Position numbers and translations under genes: made by a program
Source: Natrinema salinisoli
GTDB taxonomy: Archaea; Halobacteriota; Halobacteria; Halobacteriales; Natrialbaceae
Direction: 5' to 3'
Assembly (NCBI RefSeq): GCF_020405205.1
Contig: NZ_CP084469.1
Coordinates: forward strand, 1,984,001 to 2,048,000
DNA: 64,000 bases
The notes under the pieces: generated by a model
Told to the model about the DNA's origin: nothing
The model's input: only the letters and a program-made list of their open reading frames with translations
Database searches by the model: none
Shown here: positions 8,418 to 18,500 of the stretch, piece by piece
How the letters are laid out: each line of letters begins with the position of its first letter
Position numbering within the stretch: position 1 is the stretch's first letter

Positions 8418-9738
8418 CGTCCTCACCCCCGTCGGCGACGGCCTCGGCCTCGAGGGACGTCTCACCGGCTTCGACGGCCGTCGTGAGACGCGGCAGAACC
8501 TCGAAGAGATCGCCCTCGATGAAATAGTCGCTGAAGTCCCTGATCCGGGCGTCGGTATCGGTGTTGATCGCGACGACCGTGTCAGACTCGTCCATCCCGA
8601 CCTTGTGCTGGACGGCACCCGAGACGCCGGCCGCGATGTAGATATCGGGCGCGACGACCTGGCCGGTCTCGCCGATCTGGCGTTCCTCCTTCGAGTACGC
8701 CTCGACGTGACCCTCGAACTGGTAGGAGGAAGTGACAATTCCGCGCGTGATGCCGAGTTCGGCGTCCTCGAACGCGTCCACGAGGTCGAGGCCCAGTTCC
8801 ATGCCCGCGGTCGGATCGTCGGCGATCCCGCGACCGAGACAGACGATCACGTCGTGCCCGGTGAGATCGATCCCTGCCTCGAGCCGGTCGTAGTCGCTGA
8901 TCTCGACGCGGAACCAGTCGTCGGGGAGATCCATCTCGTGTTCGACGACCAGTCCCTCCCGGTCGTAATCCGGCTCCAGCGGTTCGAAGCTCCCCGGAAT
9001 GACCGACGCCCCCTGCGGGTGGAAGTCCCGGTCCGGGTTGTCGAGACAGAGGATCGTCGAGTACTCGAACCCCGAGAAGTCGGGCCGCTTCATGTGCAGG
9101 ACTTTCTCGACGGTCTTCTTGACGCCGGGTTCGCCGGTCTTGACGGGGTTCGACACCTCGTTTTCCTCGATGAAGAGGTCGGAACAGTCCGAGGCCAGCC
9201 CGGAGTCGAGTTCGGCCTGCACCTTCGCGGAGAGATCGCGGCCGTTGTTCGTCGCCGGGAACAGGATGTACCGCGGTTTATCGTACTCTCGCCAGTCGGT
9301 GCTTTCGACAGTTCCCTCGCCGCGAGCTATGTGGGCCGCGATCTCGGTGTAGGGTTTGTGCAGGAACCGCTCGAGGCGCTCGTCGTCGTGATAGACGGCG
9401 ACGTCGGCCCCGTAGGCGATACACTCCTCGGCGAGGCCCTCGCAGTCGTCGCCCATCAGGAAGGCGACGACGTCCTCCTCGTCGCCGTAGTCGTCTTCGA
9501 ACCCGTCCATCAGCTCCCGGGCCTTGCCGAGCATCTCTTTCGAGACCTCGAGCAACTCACCGCCCTGCGTCTCACAGAAGACCCACATGTCCGCGTAGTC
9601 GCCGTCCGTGAGCGCCCGGACGTGCTTCTTGTCGCGGGTGGGATGGGAGAGTCCGTCGTCCGGTTCGGTCTCGTTCATTTCACCGTCGTCCGATTCGGCC
9701 TCGTCCGGGTCGGTTTCGGAATCGTCGTTCGTCGTCAT
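8410..9738 (-). CDS. etfA: Electron transfer flavoprotein alpha subunit (FixB/EtfA)
   Basis: The alpha subunit of the heterodimeric ETF, which binds FAD. The C-terminal FAD domain has GRGIADDP, RQIGETGQVVAPDIYIA and GVSGAVQHKVGM, then VVAINTD. At about 442 residues it is longer than most EtfA (about 320); the extra length is an acidic N-terminal tail of about 30 residues and loops in the N-terminal domain. ATG at 9738 is taken as the start; a GTG at 9747 in the same frame, closer to a GGAGG, is a real alternative. It is tightly coupled to etfB. Confidence 0.9.
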   Translation of the reverse strand: MTTNDDSETDPDEAESDDGEMNETEPDDGLSHPTRDKKHVRALTDGDYADMWVFCETQGGELLEVSKEMLGKARELMDGFEDDYGDEEDVVAFLMGDDCEGLAEECIAYGADVAVYHDDERLERFLHKPYTEIAAHIARGEGTVESTDWREYDKPRYILFPATNNGRDLSAKVQAELDSGLASDCSDLFIEENEVSNPVKTGEPGVKKTVEKVLHMKRPDFSGFEYSTILCLDNPDRDFHPQGASVIPGSFEPLEPDYDREGLVVEHEMDLPDDWFRVEISDYDRLEAGIDLTGHDVIVCLGRGIADDPTAGMELGLDLVDAFEDAELGITRGIVTSSYQFEGHVEAYSKEERQIGETGQVVAPDIYIAAGVSGAVQHKVGMDESDTVVAINTDTDARIRDFSDYFIEGDLFEVLPRLTTAVEAGETSLEAEAVADGGEDDD

Positions 9739-9739
9739 T

Positions 9740-10603
9740 TCACTCACCCGCCTCCGCGGCGTACGGTTGTATTTCCTCGAGGACGTCGCCCATGCCGTCC
9801 TCGGGATCGATCATCGTCGCCTCCCGGTCGGAGGACGCCTTGGGGATCGGATCGACCGAGGAGACGATCGTGGGCGAGCCGTCGAGCCCGATGTAGTCGG
9901 GATCGAGGTTCAGGTCGGTGTGATCCCACGTCGTCAGGTGGTCGTCGTGCTCGGCGGCCCGCTCCTCGGTTTTCGCCCGCAACTCTTTGTGCGTCAGCCG
10001 ATGCGAGGCCGTCCGATAGGTCGGCTCGAACTCCGGGTCGGTGACGACGAAACAGGGCAAGGGCGCTTCGACCGTCTCGACCTCGTCGACGTCGCCCTCC
10101 ACGAGTCGCTTCGCTCGCAGGATCCGCTCGTCGGGATCGATGTCGAGTGCGATAACGTGGGTGACGATCGGCCAGTCCAGTGCCCAGCACGTCTGCGGCC
10201 CGGTCTGCCCGGTCTCTCCGTCCGCGGTTTTGAATCCCGCGAACACGATATCGACGTCCGCGACCTCCTCGTCGTACTTCTCGAGGCCCGCGCTGAGCGT
10301 GATCGCCGTCGCCCACGTGTCGGAGGCGGCGAGTTCGCGATCCGACAGCAGGTAGCTGTCGTCGGTGTAGACCGACGCCATCGCGTCCTGCAACACGTCG
10401 GCGTACCCCGGCGGTCCCATGCTCATCCCGGTGACGTGGCCGCCGTGGCGAATCTTCGTCTGAAGCGCCGCCTGCAGTGCGAACTCGTCGTTCGGGTTCA
10501 TCACCGTCGGCGTCTTCCCCCGCTCGAGGTGACCGTCCTCGTCGAACGAGACGGCCCCCTCCGAGAAATCCGGGACGCCTTTGGTCAGTACGATCGAGCG
10601 CAT
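9740..10603 (-). CDS. etfB: Electron transfer flavoprotein beta subunit (FixA/EtfB)
   Basis: A 287-residue partner of EtfA. It starts MRSIVLTKGVPDF and has the ETF-beta pattern NPNDEFALQAAL near residue 36 and CWALDWP near residue 148. It would bind AMP or FAD at the dimer interface. As first gene of the etfB-etfA-fixC operon it sets transcription; AT-rich sequence lies upstream near 10640-10680. The first 16 codons of the longer open frame were dropped because ATG at 10603 begins the conserved part. Confidence 0.9.
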   Translation of the reverse strand: MRSIVLTKGVPDFSEGAVSFDEDGHLERGKTPTVMNPNDEFALQAALQTKIRHGGHVTGMSMGPPGYADVLQDAMASVYTDDSYLLSDRELAASDTWATAITLSAGLEKYDEEVADVDIVFAGFKTADGETGQTGPQTCWALDWPIVTHVIALDIDPDERILRAKRLVEGDVDEVETVEAPLPCFVVTDPEFEPTYRTASHRLTHKELRAKTEERAAEHDDHLTTWDHTDLNLDPDYIGLDGSPTIVSSVDPIPKASSDREATMIDPEDGMGDVLEEIQPYAAEAGE

Positions 10604-10871
10604 GGATCCCTCCGTCGACGTAGTGTGCCTACTTTTGACATACGGTGGCACTGTATCATGGTATCAGTGTTAAGAATAGGGGTCAAAATCACCGACAGAT
10701 TCTGTCGGTAGCGGTGACAAGAGCGCTGAAACCGGAGGGCAGAGACTCGATACAACCGATCGTCTCGTGACGATCGCGGGGAGGGATCGGTACGCGCTCA
10801 CGGAACGGGGTCGACACGCTCGAGAGAGAAGCCGAGCGACTCGAACGGTCAAAAACGGACTCGAACGGACG

Positions 10872-11729
10872 TTACTCGCGCTCGCGTTCGGTCGTCCGCA
10901 TCGTGATCTCGCCGTCGGCTCGGATCGTCCCGTCGACCTCGGCGTCGGGCCCGAGATCGAGGTCGCCACAGGAGACGTCCCCGAGGACGCGGGCGTCGCC
11001 CTCGATGACGACGTCGCCCTCGCGGGTGGTCACGTCGCCGTGGATACGAGTCCCGTCACCGACGGTGACGTCGCCGCGGGCCCGGAGGCTGCCGAAGATG
11101 TTGCAGTCCGCGCCGACGTCGATCGTCTCGGCGCGGACGTTGCCGTGGAGCCGGCAGTCGTCGCCGATCGTCGCGGGCGTCGAGACGCGCCAGGCGTCGT
11201 CGCCGACGGTCGCGTTCCGGGGGATCACGAGCGGTTCCGCGTCGGGTTCACTGTCCTCTTCGTCGACGAGTTCGGAGATCAATCGCTGCGCCGCGTCTTC
11301 GTCGCCGACCAGGAGGAGGTGTTTGAGGTAGACGAACAGGAAGACGATCGTTGGCATCGGGTTCCGGATGACGATCCAGCCGTTGGCTTCGAACCCCTCT
11401 TCGATCTCGACGTCGTCGCCGATGTCGAGATCGCCGGCGACTTTCAGCCTGCCGCCGATGTGGACGCGTTCGCCGATATAGGCGTCCTCGCCGACCAGCA
11501 CGTTCTCGGCCACGTCACACCACATGTCGAGCCGACAGTCGCCGTCCGCCTCGATCGCACCGCCGAACTCGGCCGACTCCCCGGCCAGCACGTTTCGGCC
11601 GCGGACCCCGAACTCGACGGTCGATCGACCGCCCACGAGGACGTCCCCGTCGGTCACGAGGTCGCGTTCCTGGGCTTCCGTTCCGTCGGGAACGACGAGT
11701 TCGTCGAGGGGATCCCTACTGAAGGCCAC
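10872..11729 (-). CDS. Polymer-forming cytoskeletal (bactofilin-like) beta-helix protein
   Basis: About 285 residues made of short Gly/Asp/Val-rich turns (GDLDIGDDVEI, GDVTVGDGTRIHGDV, VIEGDARVLGDVSCGD) that read as a left-handed or bactofilin-type beta-helix. A hydrophobic stretch with IVFLFVYLKHLLLVG near residue 125 splits two helical blocks. The family polymerises at membranes, but the role in haloarchaea is unclear. An open frame reaches GTG 11753, yet TTTATTA at 11755-11762 looks like the TATA box and would place transcription at a GTG at 11729, so I use that leaderless start. Confidence 0.65.
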   Translation of the reverse strand: MAFSRDPLDELVVPDGTEAQERDLVTDGDVLVGGRSTVEFGVRGRNVLAGESAEFGGAIEADGDCRLDMWCDVAENVLVGEDAYIGERVHIGGRLKVAGDLDIGDDVEIEEGFEANGWIVIRNPMPTIVFLFVYLKHLLLVGDEDAAQRLISELVDEEDSEPDAEPLVIPRNATVGDDAWRVSTPATIGDDCRLHGNVRAETIDVGADCNIFGSLRARGDVTVGDGTRIHGDVTTREGDVVIEGDARVLGDVSCGDLDLGPDAEVDGTIRADGEITMRTTERERE

Positions 11730-11877
11730 ACTCGCATCCAAAGGGGGTACCACCTAATAAACCTCGCGCGTCGTCTGTCGTCCGTCTGACGTCCGTCTGT
11801 CTCCTCGAGTCCTCGCCGGGCTTCGAGCGTCGATCACAGTCGGCCCGCTTTTACACCCCCGCTGCATACGACAATCT

Positions 11878-12075
11878 ATGACTACGCTCGCATTCGACGA
11901 CAAGGGCGTCGACGTCGTCTACGAAGGCACCGAGTTCCGCCTCGAGCAGGAGCTCATCGAGGAAGCCACGGAGAAGTCCTACTACGACGTGACCGACCAC
12001 GAAGTCCTCCAGATCGTCGCCGAACAGCCGAACCTGCAGGGCGAGCCCCGCCGCATCGGCGACATTCTGGACTGA
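11878..12075 (+). CDS. Small conserved haloarchaeal protein (probably DUF5800)
   Basis: A 65-residue acidic protein beginning MTTLAFDDKGVDVVYEG. From memory it matches the DUF5800 family, short haloarchaeal proteins of unknown function. No cysteines or membrane segment. Convergent to the DUF420 gene downstream. AT-poor upstream, but TTTTACACC at about 11850 lies 28 bases before the ATG and may act as a promoter element. Confidence 0.7.
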   Translation: MTTLAFDDKGVDVVYEGTEFRLEQELIEEATEKSYYDVTDHEVLQIVAEQPNLQGEPRRIGDILD

Positions 12076-12133
12076 CCCGTTTTCGAGAACGGCCGGCCGT
12101 ACCGAACGAGCGACCGTTTCCGGTCGCGATCGA

Positions 12134-12697
12134 TCAATAGACGACGTGCAGCAGCGTGAAGACGACGATCCCGAGCGAGAACGAGACGAGCCACAGCGTC
12201 GCCGCGACTCGGCCCACGCGAGCGTGACTCGTCCGCGGGAGCTCCGCGATTGGACGGGAGAGCGCGAGCAAGAGGACGTAGTAGAGCAGCGGGATACAGA
12301 CCATCGCGAGGAGGATGTGAATCGCCAATAGCGGCAGGTAGACGAACTGGTAGATCGCGTCGGGACCGGGGAACGGCTGCGGACCGCCGGTCACCGTCAG
12401 CCGGTAGAGGTAGAGCGCGAGAAAGGCGACGAACAGCCCGAACGAGGCGACCATCGCGACGCGATGTCGCTCGATCCGACCGCGACGGATCGCCCGCCAG
12501 CCGACCGCGATCGTCCCGATCGCGACCGCGCTGATCACGGCGTTGACGAGCGGGATCGTCTCGATGACCCACGCCGGAGCCGCCGGCACGCTCGAGGAGG
12601 GAATGCGGCCGCCTGCGGCCGCGAAGACGACCGCCAGCGAGACGACGCTCAAGATGCCGGTGAGAAGGCGCACGCGCTCTCGAGGGACGTATTCCAT
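12134..12697 (-). CDS. DUF420 membrane protein
   Basis: A 187-residue protein with five hydrophobic segments. It has the DUF420 look: PLVNAVISAVAIGTIAVGW in the first half, RHRVAMVASFGLF in the middle and YLPLLAIHILLAM near residue 125. The His residues on helices two to four are typical. Bacterial relatives sit with cytochrome oxidase genes and are thought to help oxidase assembly; no oxidase gene is nearby here, so that role is only a family-level suggestion. Confidence 0.8.
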   Translation of the reverse strand: MEYVPRERVRLLTGILSVVSLAVVFAAAGGRIPSSSVPAAPAWVIETIPLVNAVISAVAIGTIAVGWRAIRRGRIERHRVAMVASFGLFVAFLALYLYRLTVTGGPQPFPGPDAIYQFVYLPLLAIHILLAMVCIPLLYYVLLLALSRPIAELPRTSHARVGRVAATLWLVSFSLGIVVFTLLHVVY

Positions 12698-12816
12698 GGC
12701 TGTTCGTTCGAGCCCAGTAGGAAAGGGGTTACCGTCTCCGACCGCCTGCCGATACCGATCCGCCGAACCCGCTCTATAACCACCACTGCTAAGGACTTTT
12801 CGTCAGACGTGATCGT

Positions 12817-13350
12817 ATGGAATTTTACTCCCTTCCGGCTGATGAGGCCGCCGTCCGTCGCTACGTCGACGAACTCTGGCTCCCGTATCACCGCGAACTC
12901 GAGGCGATCGTCGACGGCCATGCGCTCGCGGACACCGATACCGCGGCCCTCCTCGCCGCGGAAGTCGAGTTCCGACTTGAGCGCCTCGAGACGAACGACT
13001 ATCGGACGTGGATCGCCGTCGACGAGAGCTGTGACGGGGACTCGGTCGGTCGACCGCTCGCCGACGGCGAGCTCGCCGGCTTCGTGGCGACTGAGATCGA
13101 CGAGTCGCCTCCTGTCTTCGACCGGCCGGACCGACTGGTCGTTACCGACATCTACGTTCGCGAACCCTACCGCGGTACCGGTCTGGCCGATGACTTGATC
13201 GACCGTGCCACGAAGCGAGCGCAGGAGGCGACGTGTACGGAGCTCGCACTCGAGGTCGACGTCGACAACGATCGGGCCATCGCCTTCTACGAGAAACGAG
13301 GCTTCGAGACGGATCGCCGTCGGCTGACGATACCCGTCGACAACTCGTAA
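12817..13350 (+). CDS. GNAT family N-acetyltransferase
   Basis: A 177-residue acetyl-CoA-dependent acyltransferase. Motif A with the acetyl-CoA loop is VREPYRGTGLADDLI (residues ~112-126), followed by motif B with AIAFYEKRGFETD near residue 155. The acceptor is not predictable. Full length for the family. Divergent from the DUF420 gene, with AT-rich sequence between them. Confidence 0.85.
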   Translation: MEFYSLPADEAAVRRYVDELWLPYHRELEAIVDGHALADTDTAALLAAEVEFRLERLETNDYRTWIAVDESCDGDSVGRPLADGELAGFVATEIDESPPVFDRPDRLVVTDIYVREPYRGTGLADDLIDRATKRAQEATCTELALEVDVDNDRAIAFYEKRGFETDRRRLTIPVDNS

Positions 13351-13483
13351 ACCGTCCGTTTAGGACAGATTAGCGGTAGAAATCGCAGAGAATCGAATGC
13401 GTACCAATCGACGAGGCTTTCGCTCATCAATGTAGCGTCGGAAAGGATTATGCGTGGGTGATGTCCTCGAAGGGAGATCACCT

Positions 13484-13517
13484 GCATCGTAGTGGTGGAC
13501 ATCGTCCACCGGTGCGA

Positions 13518-13520
<3 letters not shown>
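13484..13520. other. Strong hairpin abutting the tRNA-Leu 3' end
   Basis: GCATCG (13484-13489) pairs with CGATGC (13515-13520), and GGTGGAC (13494-13500) pairs with GTCCACC (13504-13510) around a 3-base loop. It covers the tRNA trailer and the last three tRNA bases, so it may be a processing or termination signal for the leftward tRNA transcript. Confidence 0.45.
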
Positions 13521-13602
<82 letters not shown>

Positions 13603-13640
13603 TCGCGGTCTTTGTCTGCACTCAATCGTATCCAGTGTGA

Positions 13641-13648
13641 TTATAAAA
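13641..13648 (-). promoter_or_regulatory. TATA box of tRNA-Leu
   Basis: TTTTATAA on the minus strand lies about 40 bases before the tRNA 5' end, allowing a short 5' leader. The next 200 bases to 13851 hold no gene that I can see. Confidence 0.4.
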
Positions 13649-13851
13649 GCCCTTTCCTTTGGGTCGGCGACTGCGGCCGGGTCCCACGGGATTAGCCCCC
13701 GCGAACCAGTGGACGGCGGGATCGGGTGGACGGAGTCGGGTACTGTCAGCGTTCGAACTCCTCCGGTCGTCCGATACCTGTTCCTCAGCGAATCGTCCGT
13801 CGAACCCTGACAGACACAAAGGTTTCAATACTCGAGCGAGAGGTTCGACCG

Positions 13852-14598
13852 ATGTCGGTGTCGACGGCTCGGATGCGCGTCCTCGCAGGAATCATCGTGG
13901 CCAGCGGAATGGTCGTCGCGGGCGTCCTCGTCTCGCCATCGACGGCGATCGGAACCGTCGACTCGCTCGCCGCGGACCCGCTCGTGTTCGGGTTCGTCGT
14001 CGCCGGACTCTATCTCGTGCGGCCGTTCCTCGCGTGGCCGACGACGCCCCTCGCAGTCGTCGTCGGCTACGGCTTCGGCGTCGCGGTCGGCGTCCCGATC
14101 GCACTCGCCGGCGTCGTCGTAACCGTCCTTCCCGTCTTCGTCGCCGCTCGCCTGCTCATCACCAATGACACCGAGGGGAGCCGCGGCGCTCGAGCCGCCG
14201 CTGCGAGCGACGGCGACGACAGGGGCTTTCTCAAGCGGGCCGGCGACACGGTCGCACGCTATTACGAGACTGCCGGCCCGCTCCGCGGCGTCACCGCCTC
14301 GCGGCTGGCACCGATCCCGTCGGACGTCGCGACGTGTGCCGCCGCGATCAGCGGCGTCTCACTGCGCCACCTGGTTCTCGGAACGCTGATCGGCGAGCTC
14401 CCGTGGACCGTCGCCGCGGTCGTCGTCGGGGCCTCGGCGGCGACGGTCACCGCGAGTGGGTTCGGCGAACTGGGTCTGGTGTTTTCGATCGGCTGTGCTA
14501 TCGCTGCGATCTTGTTGCTCGCCGGGCCGATCTACCGGACGGTGTGGACGAGCAGCGGACCACAAACGGAGAGCACGGCCCGATCGACCGACAGCTAG
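13852..14598 (+). CDS. TVP38/TMEM64 (VTT domain) membrane protein
   Basis: A 248-residue multi-pass membrane protein. The VTT domain shows the long re-entrant segment PFLAWPTTPLAVVVGYGFG and the second signature SRLAPIPSDVATCAAAISGV near residue 160, with a final pair of helices. VTT/DedA-superfamily proteins are linked to lipid flipping. ATG at 13852 was chosen over a frame start at 13726, whose first 42 residues are not hydrophobic or conserved-looking. Confidence 0.8.
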   Translation: MSVSTARMRVLAGIIVASGMVVAGVLVSPSTAIGTVDSLAADPLVFGFVVAGLYLVRPFLAWPTTPLAVVVGYGFGVAVGVPIALAGVVVTVLPVFVAARLLITNDTEGSRGARAAAASDGDDRGFLKRAGDTVARYYETAGPLRGVTASRLAPIPSDVATCAAAISGVSLRHLVLGTLIGELPWTVAAVVVGASAATVTASGFGELGLVFSIGCAIAAILLLAGPIYRTVWTSSGPQTESTARSTDS

Positions 14599-14683
14599 CC
14601 TCGTCGGCCGTTCGAAAAACCGATGTGAACACCGCGTTCTCACGGCGCGCGGGTCCGTAGACATCGAGTGAGAGGAGAATAGG

Positions 14684-15205
14684 TTACTTGTCGAGATCGT
14701 CGACCAGCGAATCGCTCATCTCCTTGAGCTCCGACTCGAGTTGCTGGTAGGCCTCGGTGTCGGTCAGTTCCTCGACGGAGTGTTCGTCCTCCAGCGTCTC
14801 CATCTTGTTCGAGATGGACTCGAGTTCGCGTCGGTCGTCGTCGCCGTACCGCGACTGGACGCGCAGGTTCTCGATGATGCGGGTCAGCTGCGCTCGCGTG
14901 ACGGGCTTCGTGACGTAGTCGTCGAGGTCCAGTTCCACGATATCGAGTCCGGGATCGACGGCGGTCACCATGATCACCCAGCAGTCGTAGTCCGACGCCC
15001 GGATCTCCTGAAGTACTTGGTCTCCGGTAATATCGGGCATGTGCCTGTCGAGCAACACGACGTCGATCGCATCGCTCATTTGCTCGAGCGCGGTGGTCCC
15101 GTCGTAGGCGGTCACTACCTCGTAATCCTCGCCGACCCACATCGCGTAGAGGTCGGCGAGTTCCCGTTCGTCGTCGACGACGAGGATCGTCGGTTGCGCA
15201 GACAT
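14684..15205 (-). CDS. HalX-domain response regulator
   Basis: A 173-residue two-component protein. The receiver domain has the acidic pocket (VVDDE), the phospho-acceptor Asp in VVLLDRHMPD (about residue 51) and the conserved Lys in YVTKPV. The C-terminal ~60 residues (QSRYGDDDRRELESISNKM, then a Leu-rich helix) match HalX. It probably signals through protein contacts rather than by binding DNA, as no HTH is seen. No histidine kinase gene is adjacent. ATG at 15205 begins the conserved receiver. Confidence 0.88.
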   Translation of the reverse strand: MSAQPTILVVDDERELADLYAMWVGEDYEVVTAYDGTTALEQMSDAIDVVLLDRHMPDITGDQVLQEIRASDYDCWVIMVTAVDPGLDIVELDLDDYVTKPVTRAQLTRIIENLRVQSRYGDDDRRELESISNKMETLEDEHSVEELTDTEAYQQLESELKEMSDSLVDDLDK

Positions 15206-15309
15206 AGAGATCAGTGACTGCACCCACAGCCCGTCGTCTTGTAGTGGTACCGGGCGACTCACCGCTCGAGTCGGGTGTTGAGTCGGTCGTCAGGGCCGAA
15301 AACGGACAC

Positions 15310-15486
15310 TCAGCGGAACGGGTCGCTACAGTCGATGATGACCCCGTGCTGGGGACAGACGTACTTGCAGTGGCGCTTGTACATCGCTGCGTCGCAGTGT
15401 GGACAGCGTGGCGCACCCGCTGCTCGATCGCTCGCGCCATCTCCGTTGGGACCACCCGTCGACTCCTCCACACCGTCAGCGGTCAT
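15310..15486 (-). CDS. 58-residue zinc-finger microprotein
   Basis: A short gene of 58 codons plus TGA. The C-terminal half has CPHCDAAMYKRHCKYVCPQHG then DC, giving CxxC...HCxxxCxxHG ligands enough for one or two zinc sites. The N-terminus is low-complexity and acidic. I believe it belongs to the small haloarchaeal zinc-finger families (possibly the HVO_2523 type, from memory). It lies 104 bases upstream of the response regulator, same strand. Confidence 0.8.
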   Translation of the reverse strand: MTADGVEESTGGPNGDGASDRAAGAPRCPHCDAAMYKRHCKYVCPQHGVIIDCSDPFR

Positions 15487-15588
15487 ACGACGGTGTTCTC
15501 ACTGGTCGATGCTAAGTGTGGTGTTTGCGGCGGTCCTGAAAATAACGCAAACCGGACGACATAGAGCTGAGACGCCCTCAGTCAACCC

Positions 15589-18500
15589 TCAGCACTCGCT
15601 CCAGCCACAGGATTCGCACGTCTTGCAGCCTTCGGAGAAGTACAGCGACATCGAGCCGCAGTCGGGACACTCCGGCGACTCGCCGGCGTCGATGAGGTCC
15701 TGGGTCGTGTCGGCGTCGGCGTCCGCGGACGCACCGCCCTGTGCGGCGGCCGCGCCGCCGTCGGTCTTGGGACCGTCGTACTCGGCGTCGAGCTCCGCAT
15801 CGGCCGACTCCTCGAGCGTCTGCTGTTTCGGGTACGGCTTGTCGATCTCGTCCTCGAGATACCGGCGCATCGCGGTGCCGATGGCGTCCGGGATGGACTG
15901 GATCTGTTCGCCCTTGTCCCAGGCGACCTTCGGCGAGCGGGTGCCACAGAGTTCGTCGACGATCTCCTCGGGATCGACGCCCGAGCGCAGCGAGGTCGAG
16001 ATGACCTTGGCGAGCGCCTCGGTAAAGGAGTTCGTGAAGCCGCCGGAGTGGCCGATGTTCGCGAACAGCTCGAACGGCTGACCGGTTTCGGGATCCTCGT
16101 TGATCGTCACGTAGATCTTCCCGTAGCCGGTGTCGATGCGCTGGCTGACGCCCTGCAGGGCGTCGGGTCGCTCGCGCTTCTCGGTGAAGTCCACGTGAAC
16201 GGGCTGGCCGTCGTCACCGAGCAGTCCGCCGACGTCCTCCTCGAGGACGTCTCGGACTTCGTCGCTCTCGAGGAACTGCTCGAGACCGCCGAAGATCTCG
16301 TCGATCTGTTCGACGAGCGCCTGTGCGGCTTCGGTCTCGTCGGCGAAGTCGGTGTTCTTCGCGCGGGTCGTCAGCACCTGCTTGCTTCGGGTGCCGTCGC
16401 GGTAGTAGGTGACGCCCTTGCCGCCGTGCTCGTAGATGTACTCGAAGACGTCCTTGGCGTCCTCGAGCGTGGAGTCGTTGGGCGCGTTGACCGTCTTCGA
16501 GATCGCGGAGTCGACGCCCTCCTGACAGGCGACCTGCACGCCGGCGTGGTCCTTCGCCGAGAGCGCGCCGGTCGTGACGAACAGCTCGCCGATGGCGTCG
16601 GGCACGGTCGAGAGACCCTCGACGCCGTTGAACTGGTTGGTCGCCATCTGCTCTTGGGCCTCCTCCTTGACCGCGTCGACGTCGATGCCGTTGGCCTCGA
16701 GCGTGCGCAGGAAGTAGTCGTCGAACTCGACGAGCATCTCGTCGCCCTGGACGTCGTCGGAGACGTTCTTGTAGTAGGCGACGTTGTAGATCGGTTCGCA
16801 GCCGCCGGTCGTGTTGCCGACCATCGAGGTCGTGCCGGTCGGTGCGATGGTCGTCACGTTGTGGTTGCGGATGGGGAAGCCGTCTTCCCAGTCGTCGGCG
16901 TTCAGACCGGTCTGTTTTTCGAACCACTCCCGGTACTCGGTCGGGTTCGCGTACTTGGACTTGTCCCACTCGTCGAAGCTCCCGCGTTCCTCGGCGAGTT
17001 CGTGGGACGTCCACTTCGCGTTATGGTTGATGTGGGTCATCAGCTGGCGCGCGACCTCGTTGGAGGCATCGCTACCGTACTCCATGCCCAGCTGGATGTC
17101 CAGCTGCGCCAGCCCCATGATGCCCAAGCCGATCTTGCGCATCTCCCGGACCTTTTCTTCGATCTTGTCGACCGGGAAGTCCGACATCGTGACGACGTTC
17201 TCGAGGAACCGCGTCCCCATCTCGATGCGGCGGTCGAACTCCTCGAAGTCGATCGCCTCCTCGAGGAAGGCGTCGACGGCCGCTTCCTGGGAATCGTACT
17301 CGTCGGCGTGCTCGTCGCTCCAGACGCGCCAGTCGGGAGCGTCCAGATCCGCGAGCGTCGAGAGGTTGATGTGCCCGAGGTTACAGGCCTCGTACTCCTC
17401 GAGCGGCTGTTCTCCGCAGGGGTTCGTCGCGAGAATGCGGTGGTCGGGGTGTTCCTCGACGTCGAAGGAGTGTTGCTTGTTGACGCGCTCGAGGTAGATG
17501 ACGCCGGGTTCGCCGTTCTCGTGGGCGCCCTCGACGATGTCGTCCCAGAGTTCTTCTGCGGGGATCGACAGCTCCTCGCCGACGTCGACGTACTCGCCGA
17601 GGTCGAACATGTCGTACAGTTCCTTGGTTTCCTCGGTGGCGATGTGGGGCTCTTCCGTGCGCGGGTTCGTGAAGGTGAACTCCTCGCCGTTCTTCAGGGC
17701 CTCCATGAAGTCGTCGGTGATGCCCACGGAGATGTTGAAGTTAGAGAGGTGGCCCTCGACGGCGTTCCGGAGGTGTTCGGGGACCCGGCCCTCGTCGTCG
17801 ATGAGTTCGCGGGACTCCTCGAGGGCCTCCTGGAAGGAGTTGTGCGTGAAGTCGTCGGGGTCGTTCAGGCGCAGCGTCTCGGCAAGCGAGACGTCCTTGT
17901 TTTTGGCGTGAAGGAACTGGATGACGTCGGGGTGGGAGACGCGCATGACGCCCATCTGCGCGCCGCGGCGAGCGCCGCCCTGAGCGATCGTCTCACACAT
18001 CTGGTCGTACGTGCGCATGAACGTGATCGGTCCCGACGCGATGCCGCCGGTCGAGCCGACCGCGTCGCCGTAGGGGCGCAGGCGCCAGAAGGCATAGCCC
18101 ATGCCGCCGCCGCTCTGGAAGACCTGCGCGGCCTCCTTGGCGGTCTGGTGGATGTCGTCGATGTCGTCCTCGGGGGAGTCGACGAAACACGCCGAGAGCT
18201 GCTGGAGCTCGTCGCCGGCGTTCATCAGGGTCGGCGAGTTCGGCATGAAGTCCAGGTTCTCCATCATGTCCTGGAACTCGTCGGCGACGTCCTCGACGTG
18301 GTCGCGGATCTCGTCGGGGAGCTCGGGGACGACGGTATCGTAGGCGAATTTGTTGACGTTGTAGATAGACAGCGTAGCCTCGGCGTCGTCTTCCGCGGTC
18401 GTACCTGCTCCAAACACCTCTTCGGCGAGCTCGTCTCGCCGCGGATGGTCGGGCTTGAGCTGCTCGGGCGTGACCGTGATCTCCGCGTCCTGTTTGCGGG

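Noticed and set aside
6633-8486. Plus-strand frame of 617 codons
   Set aside because: Antisense to fixC, which has clear FAD and cysteine motifs.
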